Below, one piece after another: positions 1 to 8,810 of a stretch of 64,000 bases of DNA. Within the stretch, counting starts at the first letter, position 1. Every line of letters begins with the position of its first letter. This stretch comes from JANQMX01 sp965247175 (lineage in GTDB: Bacteria > Pseudomonadota > Alphaproteobacteria > Kiloniellales > DSM-21159): assembly GCA_965247175.1 (NCBI GenBank), contig OZ252006.1:2108001-2172000 (forward strand), given 5' to 3'. A program made the translations under genes and the position numbers. The notes beneath the pieces are model-generated. The model had not been told where the DNA came from, did no database searches, and was given only the letters and a program-made list of their open reading frames with translations.

Positions 1-843
<843 letters not shown>

Positions 844-863
844 TTTCGGATGTCCTTAAAAGT

Positions 864-1181
864 TTAAGCAGCTTTCTTGCGGGCAGCGGACTTGCCTTCG
901 ATCACGCCCATGACGTCGGACTCTTTCATGATCAGAAGGTCTTCGCCGTCGATGCGGACTTCCGTGCCGGACCACTTGCCGAACAGGACGGTGTCGCCGG
1001 CCTGCACGTCGAGCGGAACCACTTCGCCCTTCTCGTTGCGGCCGCCGGGGCCAACGGCCACGACTTGACCCTGCATCGGCTTTTCCTTGGCGCTGTCGGG
1101 GATGATGATGCCGCCAGCAGTCTTTTCGTCCTCTTCCAAGCGACGGATGACCACACGGTCATGCAAGGGACGGAATTTCAT
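864..1181 (-). CDS. groES: 10 kDa co-chaperonin GroES
   Basis: GroES forms the heptameric lid of the GroEL chamber. The 105-residue product starts MKFRPLHDRVVIRRLEEDEK and contains the mobile loop (EEDEKTAGGIIIPDSAKEKP) and the beta-barrel sequence typical of the family. The length is slightly above the usual 95-97 because of a basic tail ending in SAARKKAA. I chose the ATG at 1181, preceded by a GGGAGGA-type ribosome site; upstream in-frame codons do not match the family. It is first gene of the groES-groEL operon, and the CIRCE element lies about 50-70 bp upstream. Confidence 0.98.
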   Translation of the reverse strand: MKFRPLHDRVVIRRLEEDEKTAGGIIIPDSAKEKPMQGQVVAVGPGGRNEKGEVVPLDVQAGDTVLFGKWSGTEVRIDGEDLLIMKESDVMGVIEGKSAARKKAA

Positions 1182-1227
1182 GTTTGCTCCTCCCAGGAGT
1201 TGAACAGAACTAGATCTTAAGGATGTC

Positions 1228-1254
1228 ATGGCACTCCTCGAATGAGAGTGCTAA
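1228..1254 (-). promoter_or_regulatory. CIRCE operator for HrcA
   Basis: The inverted repeat reads GCACTC, nine bases, GAGTGC with a conserved TAA after the right arm. This matches the CIRCE consensus (TTAGCACTC-N9-GAGTGCTAA) except at two outer bases of the left arm. It lies between the groES start and the predicted promoter, so HrcA bound here would block transcription initiation. HrcA repression of groESL through CIRCE is established in alphaproteobacteria; HrcA itself is not in the window. Confidence 0.93.
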
Positions 1255-1263
1255 CACGCCGCG

Positions 1264-1293
1264 TATATCGGCGATCGGATGGGCCGATTCAAG
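1264..1293 (-). promoter_or_regulatory. Predicted groESL promoter
   Basis: On the reverse strand a CTTGAA -35 hexamer (1288-1293) is followed after 18 bases by GATATA (1264-1269). The CTTGAA -35 resembles both alphaproteobacterial RpoH and housekeeping promoters. The predicted transcription start near 1257 places CIRCE immediately downstream, the usual arrangement. Sigma factor assignment is inference. Confidence 0.6.
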
Positions 1294-1490
1294 ACCCTCC
1301 GAGCGAATTTTTCGGGCTGCGATTCCAAGGATTTGGAAGGATGCGCTAAGGCGTTGCACCCCGCGCGAGGGGTCGGCGGCAATAGCCGCAAATGCCATCG
1401 ATCCCTAACAGATTGTAAAGGGCGACGGTCCTAAACTGACGTGCTTTCGCATCGGTCTCTTTGGCCGAACGATATGGAGCCTGCACGTCA

Positions 1491-2090
1491 ATGCCTGCTC
1501 AGACCAACCTCAGCCTCATGTCGACCATGAAGCGCTTGCGCCGCAATCGCAAGGGCTCGTCGGCGGTCGAGTTCGCCGTCTCCGCTCCGGTGGTGATCGT
1601 TGCGCTGATGGGCATCGTGGAGTTTTCCATGATCCTCTTCGTCAACAGCCTGCTCGAAGGTGGTCTGCGGGAAGCATCGCGCTTCGGTCTGACTGGCTTT
1701 CAGCCGAACGGACTGACGCGCGAGGAGCGCATTCTGCAGATCGTCGAAGACCACACCCATGGGCTGGTCGACGATACGGACGCCAATCTCAGCACCCTGG
1801 TTTATCCTAGCTTCGACTCCATCGGCGAACCGGAGCCCTTCACCGACGACAACGGCAACGGGAAGTTCGATGAAGGCGAGTCCTACATGGACGTCAACGG
1901 CAACAACCAATGGGACCCCGATATGGGTGCTGCCGGCCTTGGCGGTCCTGAGGATATCGTTCTCTACACAATCGAGTACGACTGGCCGCTGCTCACCGGC
2001 CTGCTGAGCGACGTCATCGGCAAAGACGGCAAGTTCGCGCTGCGCGCCAGCGTGGTCGTGCGCAACGAGCCATACGGGACGACCGAGTGA
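1491..2090 (+). CDS. TadE-like pseudopilin with EF-hand-like acidic loops
   Basis: This resembles TadE-family proteins of Flp/Tad pilus systems, which are membrane-anchored minor pilins. A short basic N-terminus (MKRLRRNRKGSSAVEFAVSA) leads into one hydrophobic helix (about residues 20-40) of TadE type, with the glycine/glutamate region GIVEFSMI. About residues 120-145 carry two acidic loops, DDNGNGKFDEGE and DVNGNNQWDPD, that look like EF-hand or dockerin calcium-binding loops and are unusual for TadE. I start at ATG 1491 because GGAG lies about 10 nt upstream; ATG 1518 and TTG 1461 are alternatives. The next gene starts in a TGATG overlap, so the two are coupled. No tad ATPase or flp gene is present in the window. 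Specific role unknown. Confidence 0.82.
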   Translation: MPAQTNLSLMSTMKRLRRNRKGSSAVEFAVSAPVVIVALMGIVEFSMILFVNSLLEGGLREASRFGLTGFQPNGLTREERILQIVEDHTHGLVDDTDANLSTLVYPSFDSIGEPEPFTDDNGNGKFDEGESYMDVNGNNQWDPDMGAAGLGGPEDIVLYTIEYDWPLLTGLLSDVIGKDGKFALRASVVVRNEPYGTTE

Positions 2091-2656
2091 TGAGACGCCT
2101 TCTCCGCCTGCTACGCGATCGTCGCGGCAACGTTCTGCTCGAGACGGCCTTTGGCATGGCCATGCTGGCCACGCTGTTCATGGGCGGTGTCGAGGTTGCC
2201 CGCTATGCGCTGCTGACTCAGAAGCTGGACCGGGCGGCCATGACCCTCGGCGACCTGCTCTCGCGCAACGAGACGCTGACCTTTGCCGAGATCAACAACA
2301 TCATGGATGCCATCCCGCACATCATGGAGCCCTTCGACTTCGAAGCGAGCGGCGGCATCGTTCTCAGCGCAGTTCAGCGTCTGCAGGGCGGCGATCCGAC
2401 AGTTGCCTGGCAGGTGACGCAGAGCGATCACCTGACGATCAGCAGCCAAATCGGCGCGCTCGGCGATGTCGCGGTGCTGCCGTCTACACTGAGCTTGAAC
2501 GACAACGAGAACCTATTCGTCGCAGAGGTCTACTTTAACTTCGAGCCCATGCTCGTCACAGACATGGTCACTGGCACACAGCTCTATCACCGCGGCATCT
2601 TCCGTGCCCGCCTGATGGACACGCTGGACATCGAATCGGCACCGCCAAGCCCGTAA
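2090..2656 (+). CDS. TadE/TadF-like minor pseudopilin
   Basis: The 188-residue product has a basic N-terminus (MRRLLRLLRDRRGN) followed by VLLETAFGMAMLATLFMGG, the TadE-like hydrophobic segment with a conserved glutamate. The rest (about 45-188) is a predicted periplasmic domain without recognisable catalytic motifs. Its ATG overlaps the stop of the upstream TadE-like gene by one base, implying translational coupling and a two-pseudopilin unit. Likely function is assembly or surface display of a Flp-type pilus; this rests on family resemblance and the neighbouring TadG-like genes. Confidence 0.8.
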   Translation: MRRLLRLLRDRRGNVLLETAFGMAMLATLFMGGVEVARYALLTQKLDRAAMTLGDLLSRNETLTFAEINNIMDAIPHIMEPFDFEASGGIVLSAVQRLQGGDPTVAWQVTQSDHLTISSQIGALGDVAVLPSTLSLNDNENLFVAEVYFNFEPMLVTDMVTGTQLYHRGIFRARLMDTLDIESAPPSP

Positions 2657-3646
2657 GGCAGAGCTGCTGGCGGCCCGCAGTGTCCTTCGATCTGCACTCC
2701 CTAGTCTCTAGTCCAAGCAGCCTATTGAACCGACGTGACGCGTCGTGAGTTGCCACGCCACGCCAGCTGGCCTTGCGAGACGTGGTCGAGGTGACTGAAC
2801 TCAACGGAAAGGCAGCGAGCAGCATCCGACGAGGCCTAGATCGAGGCGCGGCATAGAGCTGCCCAAGGCAAGGCGGATAAGCGCCAACAGCTCCGTCGAT
2901 CAGGCAAAGGTCCGATCGACCTCCCACGCACCACCTTCGATAACCCGATGGGGCGCGCTCTGCCCCCAGCGCACGACAAGCCCCCCTGTGTTGCAGGCAA
3001 GCAACCTCGCTTTCCGTGAGAGACTCGACACGCCCAGTCTCTTTGCCGATTGAGGCTTTGACGCTCAGTCATCAGCGCGCACAGACTCGACAGGACAATA
3101 GCGCCTACCGAGTTCCTTCCGCTCCGCGCTCCACAGAGGAGACGAAGGTAACAGTGCCCGTTGGCTGGATGCACTCAGTCTTCAAGGCCATCGCGCGGCC
3201 TTATCATCCGCCCGTAGGTCGGCCGTCGGCGGATGCATCGAATACCGGAGCGCGCTGATGACTGAGCGTCAAAGCCACCACCCATCTCTATACTGCCCGG
3301 TGTCATCAAGAGTGTCTGATGCGGGCGGAACTGGGTGCACTCGTTCGGCACGACTGGACAACTGACCGAGCTCTGCCGTGGGGTGGTCCGGAACCACTCG
3401 AGACGTCAGTTCCAGAGCGTGATGAACCCAGGCTGGGTCGCTTCAGTTTCTCGCGCGATGCTGACAATCCAAAGGAGCGAAAGCCCGAAGGGACAGTTGC
3501 CCCTCTGGAGAAATGGCATTCCAATCCCTGCGCTTGGCTGCTCGACCGTGTGGCCGCACTACGCTCTTCACGTCCAGGCTTGAGCTTATGGCGAAGGCGC
3601 TCCGCCGTAAGCGACCAGACCTGGGATCATCAGTCTCCAGGATCGC
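2657..3646. other. Gene-poor stretch between the TadE pair and the TadG pair
   Basis: About 1 kb lies between the convergent TadE pair and TadG gene. Open frames exist on both strands but none has a good ribosome site, a recognisable product or the codon bias of neighbouring genes. The only clear structure is the perfect 27-bp inverted repeat at 3054-3276. The stretch may be remnant DNA of a decayed gene or inserted element; no transposase-like frame is legible. Confidence 0.55.
3054..3276. repeat. Perfect 27-bp inverted repeat flanking 169 bp
   Basis: The arms are 3054-3080 (beginning GGCTTTGACGCTCAGTCATC) and 3250-3276 (its exact reverse complement, ending GAGCGTCAAAGCC). The match stops abruptly at both ends. 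The 223-bp unit has the size and architecture of a MITE or a solo pair of transposon ends, but I see no target-site duplication and no transposase. It could also form a long-stem structure in RNA. Confidence 0.75.
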
Positions 3647-3683
3647 AAAAAAGAAACGGCGCCAGCTGATCGTGCCGGCGCCG
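3647..3683 (-). terminator. Intrinsic terminator downstream of the TadG-like gene
   Basis: Read on the reverse strand, CGGCGCC, a 13-base loop and GGCGCCG are followed by TTTCTTTTTT. A 7-bp GC-only stem with a T tract is a standard Rho-independent terminator. It lies about 85 bp after the stop of the TadG-like gene ending at 3768. Confidence 0.85.
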
Positions 3684-3767
3684 CTCAAACTCGTGTCTCC
3701 CTCGGTCCGTGCGGCGGAGCACAACGAGCACCACCGCACGATTGTTGGGAACCGAATGGCTGGACCG

Positions 3768-5339
3768 CTATTCGCGGATGCGCAGGTTGCTCAGCTGATT
3801 GGCGATCGTGCGGAAGGCCGTGTTCAGCTGACCGCCGCCATAGCTGTTGAAGTAGTGACCCGGCGAGGTTGCGCAGTTCTCGAAGAGATTGCGGATCACA
3901 GTGCCGGCATCGTTGTTCGGCACCTCGAAGGTGATGGCATAGATGATGATGCCCTCGTTCTTCATCGCCGTGCAGATGTTGCTGAGCTTCTGGTTCAGCG
4001 TATTGGTGGCTTGTGAGCTCGTGGTTCCAAGAGCCCCGTCCGCGAGCCAGCCATAGGCCGTGAAGATGCTGCTGTGAGCCGTGTTCACGCCGTCGGTCAG
4101 CAGCACAACGACCTTGTCGGACAGCGGCTCATCGTAGTCGAGCGGCAGGTCTACACTGCCCCAGTCACCGCGCCATTGCGGCGACAACAGACGCCAGCCC
4201 CACACCAGACCAAGCGGGATGTGCGTGTAGCCCCAGTAGTGCGAGACCATGTCGTCGATCGCCTCGTCGACGTCGCCGCGCAGCGTCAGATGCGGCCGGA
4301 CCTCGGTGACACAGGCCCGGTTCGGGCCGCGGGCACTCGATGTGGTCCGCTCGCGGACGCTATTGGGCAGGTATCGATTGTGCATCCAGCTCGAGGAGCC
4401 GCCGACATAGCGATCCCAATGGAAGGGCTGGAACGGCACGCTGGCCGGCGTAGCATCCGTCAGATCGTGACCATTCGGACGCGCCATGACGCAGCCGGTC
4501 CAGCCATCCGAAATGAGGCAGCTTTGGCTATCCTCGTTCCAAATGCCGATGGCTTCGCAGTCCTCCTGAGTCAGGCCATTGCGTGTCTCTTTGTCACCGA
4601 TGGTGCAGGCATCGTAGCCATGATCAAAGGAGGTGTTGTCCCCGGCACAGTTGCCGGAGGCGACATCGCTTTCCGGGTATTCGTACGGCAATGCGTCGAT
4701 CGCACCGGCCTCGAGCCAGCCGGCATTGTCCGGACCGACGTTCACCGTCGCGGCGTAAGGCACAACGCTGACGTAGAAGTCGGGAATGCTGGTCTTGGCG
4801 CCATATAGAATCTGGACCAGCTCATGGGCGGCCGAGCGCATGTTGCCGATGCGGTTGTTGGTGGCCATGGAACCGGTGTTGTCCATCACCAGAACCAGCT
4901 CCATACCGCGCTCGGCCCGCTGCACCACCGTGCGTGCCGAGACCGTGATGCTCGACTGGCCGATCAGGGTCAGGAAGGTCGTGTCCATGGTGGCACTGGC
5001 GGTGACCTCGATCGACCCTTCGAGCGCGTCGGCATTGATCGACAGCGGGGTCAGCGTCGCGCCCATGAAGCCGTCTGGGAAGTTGGCCGTGAAGAAGTCC
5101 TGGACGTCCTGATCACGGTCGGCTTCGAAGAAGACGCGTCCGCCGGCAAGAGCGGCTGCGTCGATCGCCTGGTTCAGCCGCGCCTTGAGGAAATAGGCTC
5201 TGGCCGTGTCGATCGAGATCCCGACGAATGCCATGAGTGGCACCAGTAGGACTGCGAGCATCACGGCGGTCGCGCCGCGATCATCGCGAAGCAAACGACG
5301 CCGAGGCGCGCCGCGCTTATCATTGGGCTTCTCAGTCAC
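3768..5339 (-). CDS. TadG-like protein with von Willebrand factor A domain (copy 1)
   Basis: The product is 523 residues. Its N-terminus (LLRDDRGATAVMLAVLLVPLMAFVG) is the TadE/G-type membrane anchor, followed by a pseudopilin-like region to about residue 135. A VWA domain then begins at ELVLVMDNTGSM, a MIDAS-type metal site, and continues to VVLLTDGVN. A cysteine-rich insert lies inside the VWA region around residues 230-285. The start is GTG 5339, with AAGGAG eight bases upstream. It is about 200 bp downstream of a close paralogue in the same direction and has its own terminator. TadG proteins are associated with Flp pilus biogenesis and adhesion; this exact function is inferred. Confidence 0.87.
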   Translation of the reverse strand: MTEKPNDKRGAPRRRLLRDDRGATAVMLAVLLVPLMAFVGISIDTARAYFLKARLNQAIDAAALAGGRVFFEADRDQDVQDFFTANFPDGFMGATLTPLSINADALEGSIEVTASATMDTTFLTLIGQSSITVSARTVVQRAERGMELVLVMDNTGSMATNNRIGNMRSAAHELVQILYGAKTSIPDFYVSVVPYAATVNVGPDNAGWLEAGAIDALPYEYPESDVASGNCAGDNTSFDHGYDACTIGDKETRNGLTQEDCEAIGIWNEDSQSCLISDGWTGCVMARPNGHDLTDATPASVPFQPFHWDRYVGGSSSWMHNRYLPNSVRERTTSSARGPNRACVTEVRPHLTLRGDVDEAIDDMVSHYWGYTHIPLGLVWGWRLLSPQWRGDWGSVDLPLDYDEPLSDKVVVLLTDGVNTAHSSIFTAYGWLADGALGTTSSQATNTLNQKLSNICTAMKNEGIIIYAITFEVPNNDAGTVIRNLFENCATSPGHYFNSYGGGQLNTAFRTIANQLSNLRIRE

Positions 5340-5547
5340 GTCCGAGACTCCTTAGACCCATGAAAATCAAGCAAAAACTAGCAAACCAAGTTTAAGAAAC
5401 GTTCAACCCAAAGGCGGCTGTCTGACCCATCCGAGCTTCGGATTTTCCGGTTTACGGCCGGAAGGCGCCCGGTGAGGGCCGAGGCGGCCAGCGCAGCTCA
5501 CTGTCGGCTGCATCGGCCTCCTGGAGACAGCACTCCACTGCCCAGCC

Positions 5548-7164
5548 CTACTCCTTGATGCGCAGATTGCTGAGCTGCTGGCCGATTGTCCGGAAGGCAT
5601 CCTCCAGCTGGGCGCCGGTGTAGCTGTCGAAGTAATGCGCCGGCGTTGTCGCGCAGTTCTGGAAAATGCCGCGGATCTCGTTGCCGCCAGAGTTGTTGGC
5701 GACCGAGAAGGTGATGGCATAGATGACGATGCCTTCATCCTTCATCGACTGGCAGATGTTGACCATGCGCTGATTGAGCACCTGGCGAGCGCCACTGATC
5801 GAGGTTGAGCCAAGCACATTGGCGCTGACCCGATCATAGGAGGAGAAGTCACTGTCTCCGGAGGGCGCGTGGCCGGCGTACATCTGGTTGTAGCCATCAG
5901 TCAGAACCACCACGACCTTCTCGGTCAAGGGCTCATCGTAGTCCAGCGGCATGTCGGGCATGCCCCAAAGACCACGCCAGCGCGGTGACAGCAGGCGCCA
6001 ACCCCACACCATGCCGAGGTTGGTGGCCGTGCCGCCGCGGTGCCAGGAGTCCATGTTGTCGACGGCCGCTTCGACCGCCGTTCGCTGCGTCATGAAAGGC
6101 CGGATTTCGGGACCGCAGCCGAGATTGGGGCCGATGCCATCGTTGGAGTTGGTGTTGGTCGCTTCACTCTCATCGATGTCCGCCGGCAAATAGTCGTTGT
6201 AGCGCGGCTCGTGGTCACCCTCGATACCGTCCCAAGATGGCCAGTAGTAGGGCTGGAACGGCTCCGAGGCCGGCGGCGTGTCGGTCTCATCTTCGCCGTC
6301 GAGGCGCGCCATGACGCAGCCCTTCCAGCCGTCTCCGATGACGCAGCTGTTCGTGTCGGCATGCCAGACACCGAGCGGACCGCATTCACCCTCTGTCATC
6401 GTGGCATCGACGGTCGTCTCGCCGATGACGCAGGTCTGATGCGCGGAATCCCACTCGACGTTGGTGCCCTGGCAGTCCTCTTGCGACACTACGTCCGCCG
6501 GGAACTCATAGGCCAGCGCCTCGATGGCGCCGTCGTCCAGCCAGTCGGCATTCTGTCGATCGATGTTAATGGTCGCGGAGTAGGGCGCGAGGCTGATCCA
6601 GAAATTCGGGATCGTCTCGCGACTTCCATAGAGAATGTCGACCAGCTCATGCGCCGCAACGCGCAGATTGTTCATTTTCGAGCCACGCATGGAGCCCGTG
6701 TTGTCGAGCACCAGCACCAGCTCCATGCCGCGGTCGGCGCGCTGCACGACCGTGCGGGCGGAAACTGTGATCGTGGGATGACCGAGCAGATGGAGGAAAC
6801 TGGTGTCCATGGTCGCCGAAGCCAGGACCTCGATGGAGCCCTCGTCATCGTCGGCTTCGATGCTCAGCGGCGACAAGGACGCATCCATGAAGTCCTCGCC
6901 GAGATTGGCCGCGAAGAAGTTCTGGATGTCCTGATCTCGGTCGGCCTCGAAGAAGACCCGCCCGCCGGCCAAGGCAGCGGCGTCGAGCGCCTGATAGAGC
7001 CGCGCCTTGAGGAAGTAGGCACGGGCCGTATCGATCGAGATCCCGACGAAGCCGATCAGCGGAACCAACAAGACCGCCAAAAAGACGGCCGTGCCGCCTC
7101 TCCGGTCCTGCCCGAGGCGGCGGAGTGCGCACAGGAAGGGCTTGCAGTAGCTTGCCAACCTCAT
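5548..7164 (-). CDS. TadG-like protein with von Willebrand factor A domain (copy 2)
   Basis: This 538-residue paralogue matches the downstream gene nearly residue for residue through the anchor and adjoining helix (GISIDTARAYFLKARL, DAAALAGGRVFFEADRDQD). It keeps the MIDAS motif LVLDNTGSM and VVVLTDGYN. The central insert is more divergent, and the C-termini both end in QLSNLRI(K/R)E. The start is ATG 7164, seven bases after GGAGGA; a TTG 15 bases earlier is the only serious alternative. The pair is a tandem duplication that has diverged mainly in the exposed insert. Likely envelope-anchored, exposing a metal-dependent adhesion domain. Confidence 0.87.
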   Translation of the reverse strand: MRLASYCKPFLCALRRLGQDRRGGTAVFLAVLLVPLIGFVGISIDTARAYFLKARLYQALDAAALAGGRVFFEADRDQDIQNFFAANLGEDFMDASLSPLSIEADDDEGSIEVLASATMDTSFLHLLGHPTITVSARTVVQRADRGMELVLVLDNTGSMRGSKMNNLRVAAHELVDILYGSRETIPNFWISLAPYSATINIDRQNADWLDDGAIEALAYEFPADVVSQEDCQGTNVEWDSAHQTCVIGETTVDATMTEGECGPLGVWHADTNSCVIGDGWKGCVMARLDGEDETDTPPASEPFQPYYWPSWDGIEGDHEPRYNDYLPADIDESEATNTNSNDGIGPNLGCGPEIRPFMTQRTAVEAAVDNMDSWHRGGTATNLGMVWGWRLLSPRWRGLWGMPDMPLDYDEPLTEKVVVVLTDGYNQMYAGHAPSGDSDFSSYDRVSANVLGSTSISGARQVLNQRMVNICQSMKDEGIVIYAITFSVANNSGGNEIRGIFQNCATTPAHYFDSYTGAQLEDAFRTIGQQLSNLRIKE

Positions 7165-7293
7165 TGCTCTGTCCTCCAATACAAGGCCACGAGCCTGCGA
7201 GATTAGCCCCTCGTCATTAATAGATTGGTAACAATTACAAGAGTTTGCTCAAATTATCGCTCTAAATTCCAAGACTTTCTCCAATAAAAGAAG
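7165..7293 (-). promoter_or_regulatory. AT-rich upstream region of the TadG pair
   Basis: This 129-bp spacer is strikingly AT-rich compared with its surroundings and holds the palindrome GTAACAATTAC (7228-7238). It is the only plausible promoter region for the tadG-like pair transcribed leftward. No -35/-10 pair can be assigned with confidence. Confidence 0.4.
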
Positions 7294-7893
7294 TTACCCG
7301 TTTATTTCACTATAGCGAAAACAGTCAGTCGTATGATCGTTTACCATGCCGGAGGCCTGCATAAAGGCATAGCAAATGGTCGGCCCGCAAAAGCGGAAGC
7401 CTTTCTTCTTGAGGCTGCGCGACATGGTTTCGGACTCCGGCGTGCTGGCCGGCACTTCCTCCATGCTACGCCAGCTGTTGCGCTTTGGGGCACCATCGAC
7501 GAAGGACCAAAGAAAACCTGAGAAGCTCTGAGGCTCGGACATCATGCTGCACCAGATGCGCGCGCCGGCGATCGTTGCTTCAATCTTGCCGCGATGGCGG
7601 ACGATGCCAGGATCGGCGAGCAAGCGCTTGATATCCTCCTCCTGAAACTCGGCAACACGCTCCGGCTGAAACCCCTCGAAGGCACTGCGGAAGGCCTCGC
7701 GTTTACGCAGGATCGTGATCCAAGAGAGACCGGCCTGGAAACTCTCGAGCATCAGAAGCTCGAAAAGGCCCCGGTCGTCATACAACGGTACGCCCCATTC
7801 CTCGTCGTGGTAGGCTTGATAGAGCGGGTCGTCGCTGACCCAGGCGCAACGCGTCAGCTGCTCCTCCTCTTGCGTCCCGGCAGAGCTCGTCAT
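7294..7893 (-). CDS. tag: DNA-3-methyladenine glycosylase I
   Basis: Tag removes 3-methyladenine from alkylated DNA as the first step of base excision repair. The 199-residue product contains the family signature RCAWVSDDPLYQAYHDEEWG near the N-terminus, followed by LFELLMLESFQAGLSWITIL, and ends with GMVNDHTTDCFRY, which supplies zinc ligands of the family. The start is ATG 7893, directly behind a GGAGGAGGGGGGAG ribosome site; upstream in-frame codons would add a non-conserved tail. Monocistronic and housekeeping in character. Confidence 0.95.
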   Translation of the reverse strand: MTSSAGTQEEEQLTRCAWVSDDPLYQAYHDEEWGVPLYDDRGLFELLMLESFQAGLSWITILRKREAFRSAFEGFQPERVAEFQEEDIKRLLADPGIVRHRGKIEATIAGARIWCSMMSEPQSFSGFLWSFVDGAPKRNSWRSMEEVPASTPESETMSRSLKKKGFRFCGPTICYAFMQASGMVNDHTTDCFRYSEING

Positions 7894-8046
7894 CTCCCCC
7901 CTCCTCCCAGCGAAAACAGAGACCTGACGCCTACATCCCGTTTCACGCACTACAACGCAATCCCGCTGCTAGCCCTAGTTACCGCATAAGGGACTTGGGT
8001 TGCCGGAAAGCGCCTGATAAACGGCCTCGCCGGCCGGAGGAAAGCT

Positions 8047-8697
8047 GTGGAGTACTTCGTTCTCGTTGCCAAGGCGGTTGTGTCAGGCTTCATCGTCGCC
8101 GTGCCGATGGGGGCCGTCGCCGCGCTCTGCATCCGCCGCGCTCTCCAGGGGCGCTGGATGACGGGAATCGTGATTGGCGTAGGCGGCGCCATGGCCGATG
8201 CGGTCCTGGCCGCCGGCGCGGCTCTCGGCCTCAGCCTGATCCTCAGCTATGTCATGAGCCACATCGAGGTCCTGCGCTACGCGGGCGGCACGGCGCTGAT
8301 CATCCTCGGCATTTTCATGTATCGGGCCGCGCCCCCCGCACTTGACCACGACCCGGCTCGGCGGCCCAGCCCAACCAGCATCGCCAATATCGCCAATCTG
8401 GCCGCGGCGATGGCCTCGGGCTTTGCGCTGACGATCTTCAACCCGGCAACCTTCCTTGCCTTCGTGGCCACGTTCACCGCCCTCAACATTTTCGATGGCA
8501 CGCCCCCCGACGTGACCAAGGGAAGCTTGCTGGTCGCTGGCGTGTTCGTTGGTTCGACCCTCTGGTGGCTGATGCTCTGCCTCGGCGCCACCTTGCTGAG
8601 CACCCGGCTGTCCGATCGCATGTTCGTGCTGATCGACAAAGGTCTGGCACTTTTCATCATTGCCGTCGGGGTGGTCGCCATCGCACGGCCGCTGTAA
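8047..8697 (+). CDS. LysE-family amino-acid exporter
   Basis: The 216-residue product is mostly hydrophobic with about six membrane segments. It begins with the LysE/RhtB hallmark pattern GFIVAVPMGAVAALCIRRAL and later has MASGFALTIFNPATFLAF, the conserved asparagine-proline region. Such proteins export amino acids or related solutes. The start is GTG 8047, preceded by GGAGG six bases upstream. It is 113 bp ahead of an amidohydrolase gene and upstream of a peptide ABC transporter, so it may relieve amino-acid overload from peptide use. Substrate unknown. Confidence 0.88.
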   Translation: MEYFVLVAKAVVSGFIVAVPMGAVAALCIRRALQGRWMTGIVIGVGGAMADAVLAAGAALGLSLILSYVMSHIEVLRYAGGTALIILGIFMYRAAPPALDHDPARRPSPTSIANIANLAAAMASGFALTIFNPATFLAFVATFTALNIFDGTPPDVTKGSLLVAGVFVGSTLWWLMLCLGATLLSTRLSDRMFVLIDKGLALFIIAVGVVAIARPL

Positions 8698-8810
8698 CGA
8701 CGGCGAAGGAGCAGGACGCGCGCGCCTACTATGCGGCTCTGCCCGCTTGTTCGCCCGGCTTCGCCGACCTAGCCTGCTTCGTCGCGGTCACGGGGGAGGA
8801 TAGGTCGCAC

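Noticed and set aside
3016..3258. Forward 80-codon frame in the gene-poor stretch
   Set aside because: It overlaps the 27-bp left arm, has weak codon bias and no ribosome site of note; no recognisable product.
5445..5463. TTCCGG/CCGGAA hairpin after the second TadG-like gene
   Set aside because: Six-bp stem without a T tract on the reverse strand; too weak to call a terminator.
6040..7206. Forward open frame of 388 codons
   Set aside because: Antisense shadow of the TadG-like gene, caused by high GC content; no family features.
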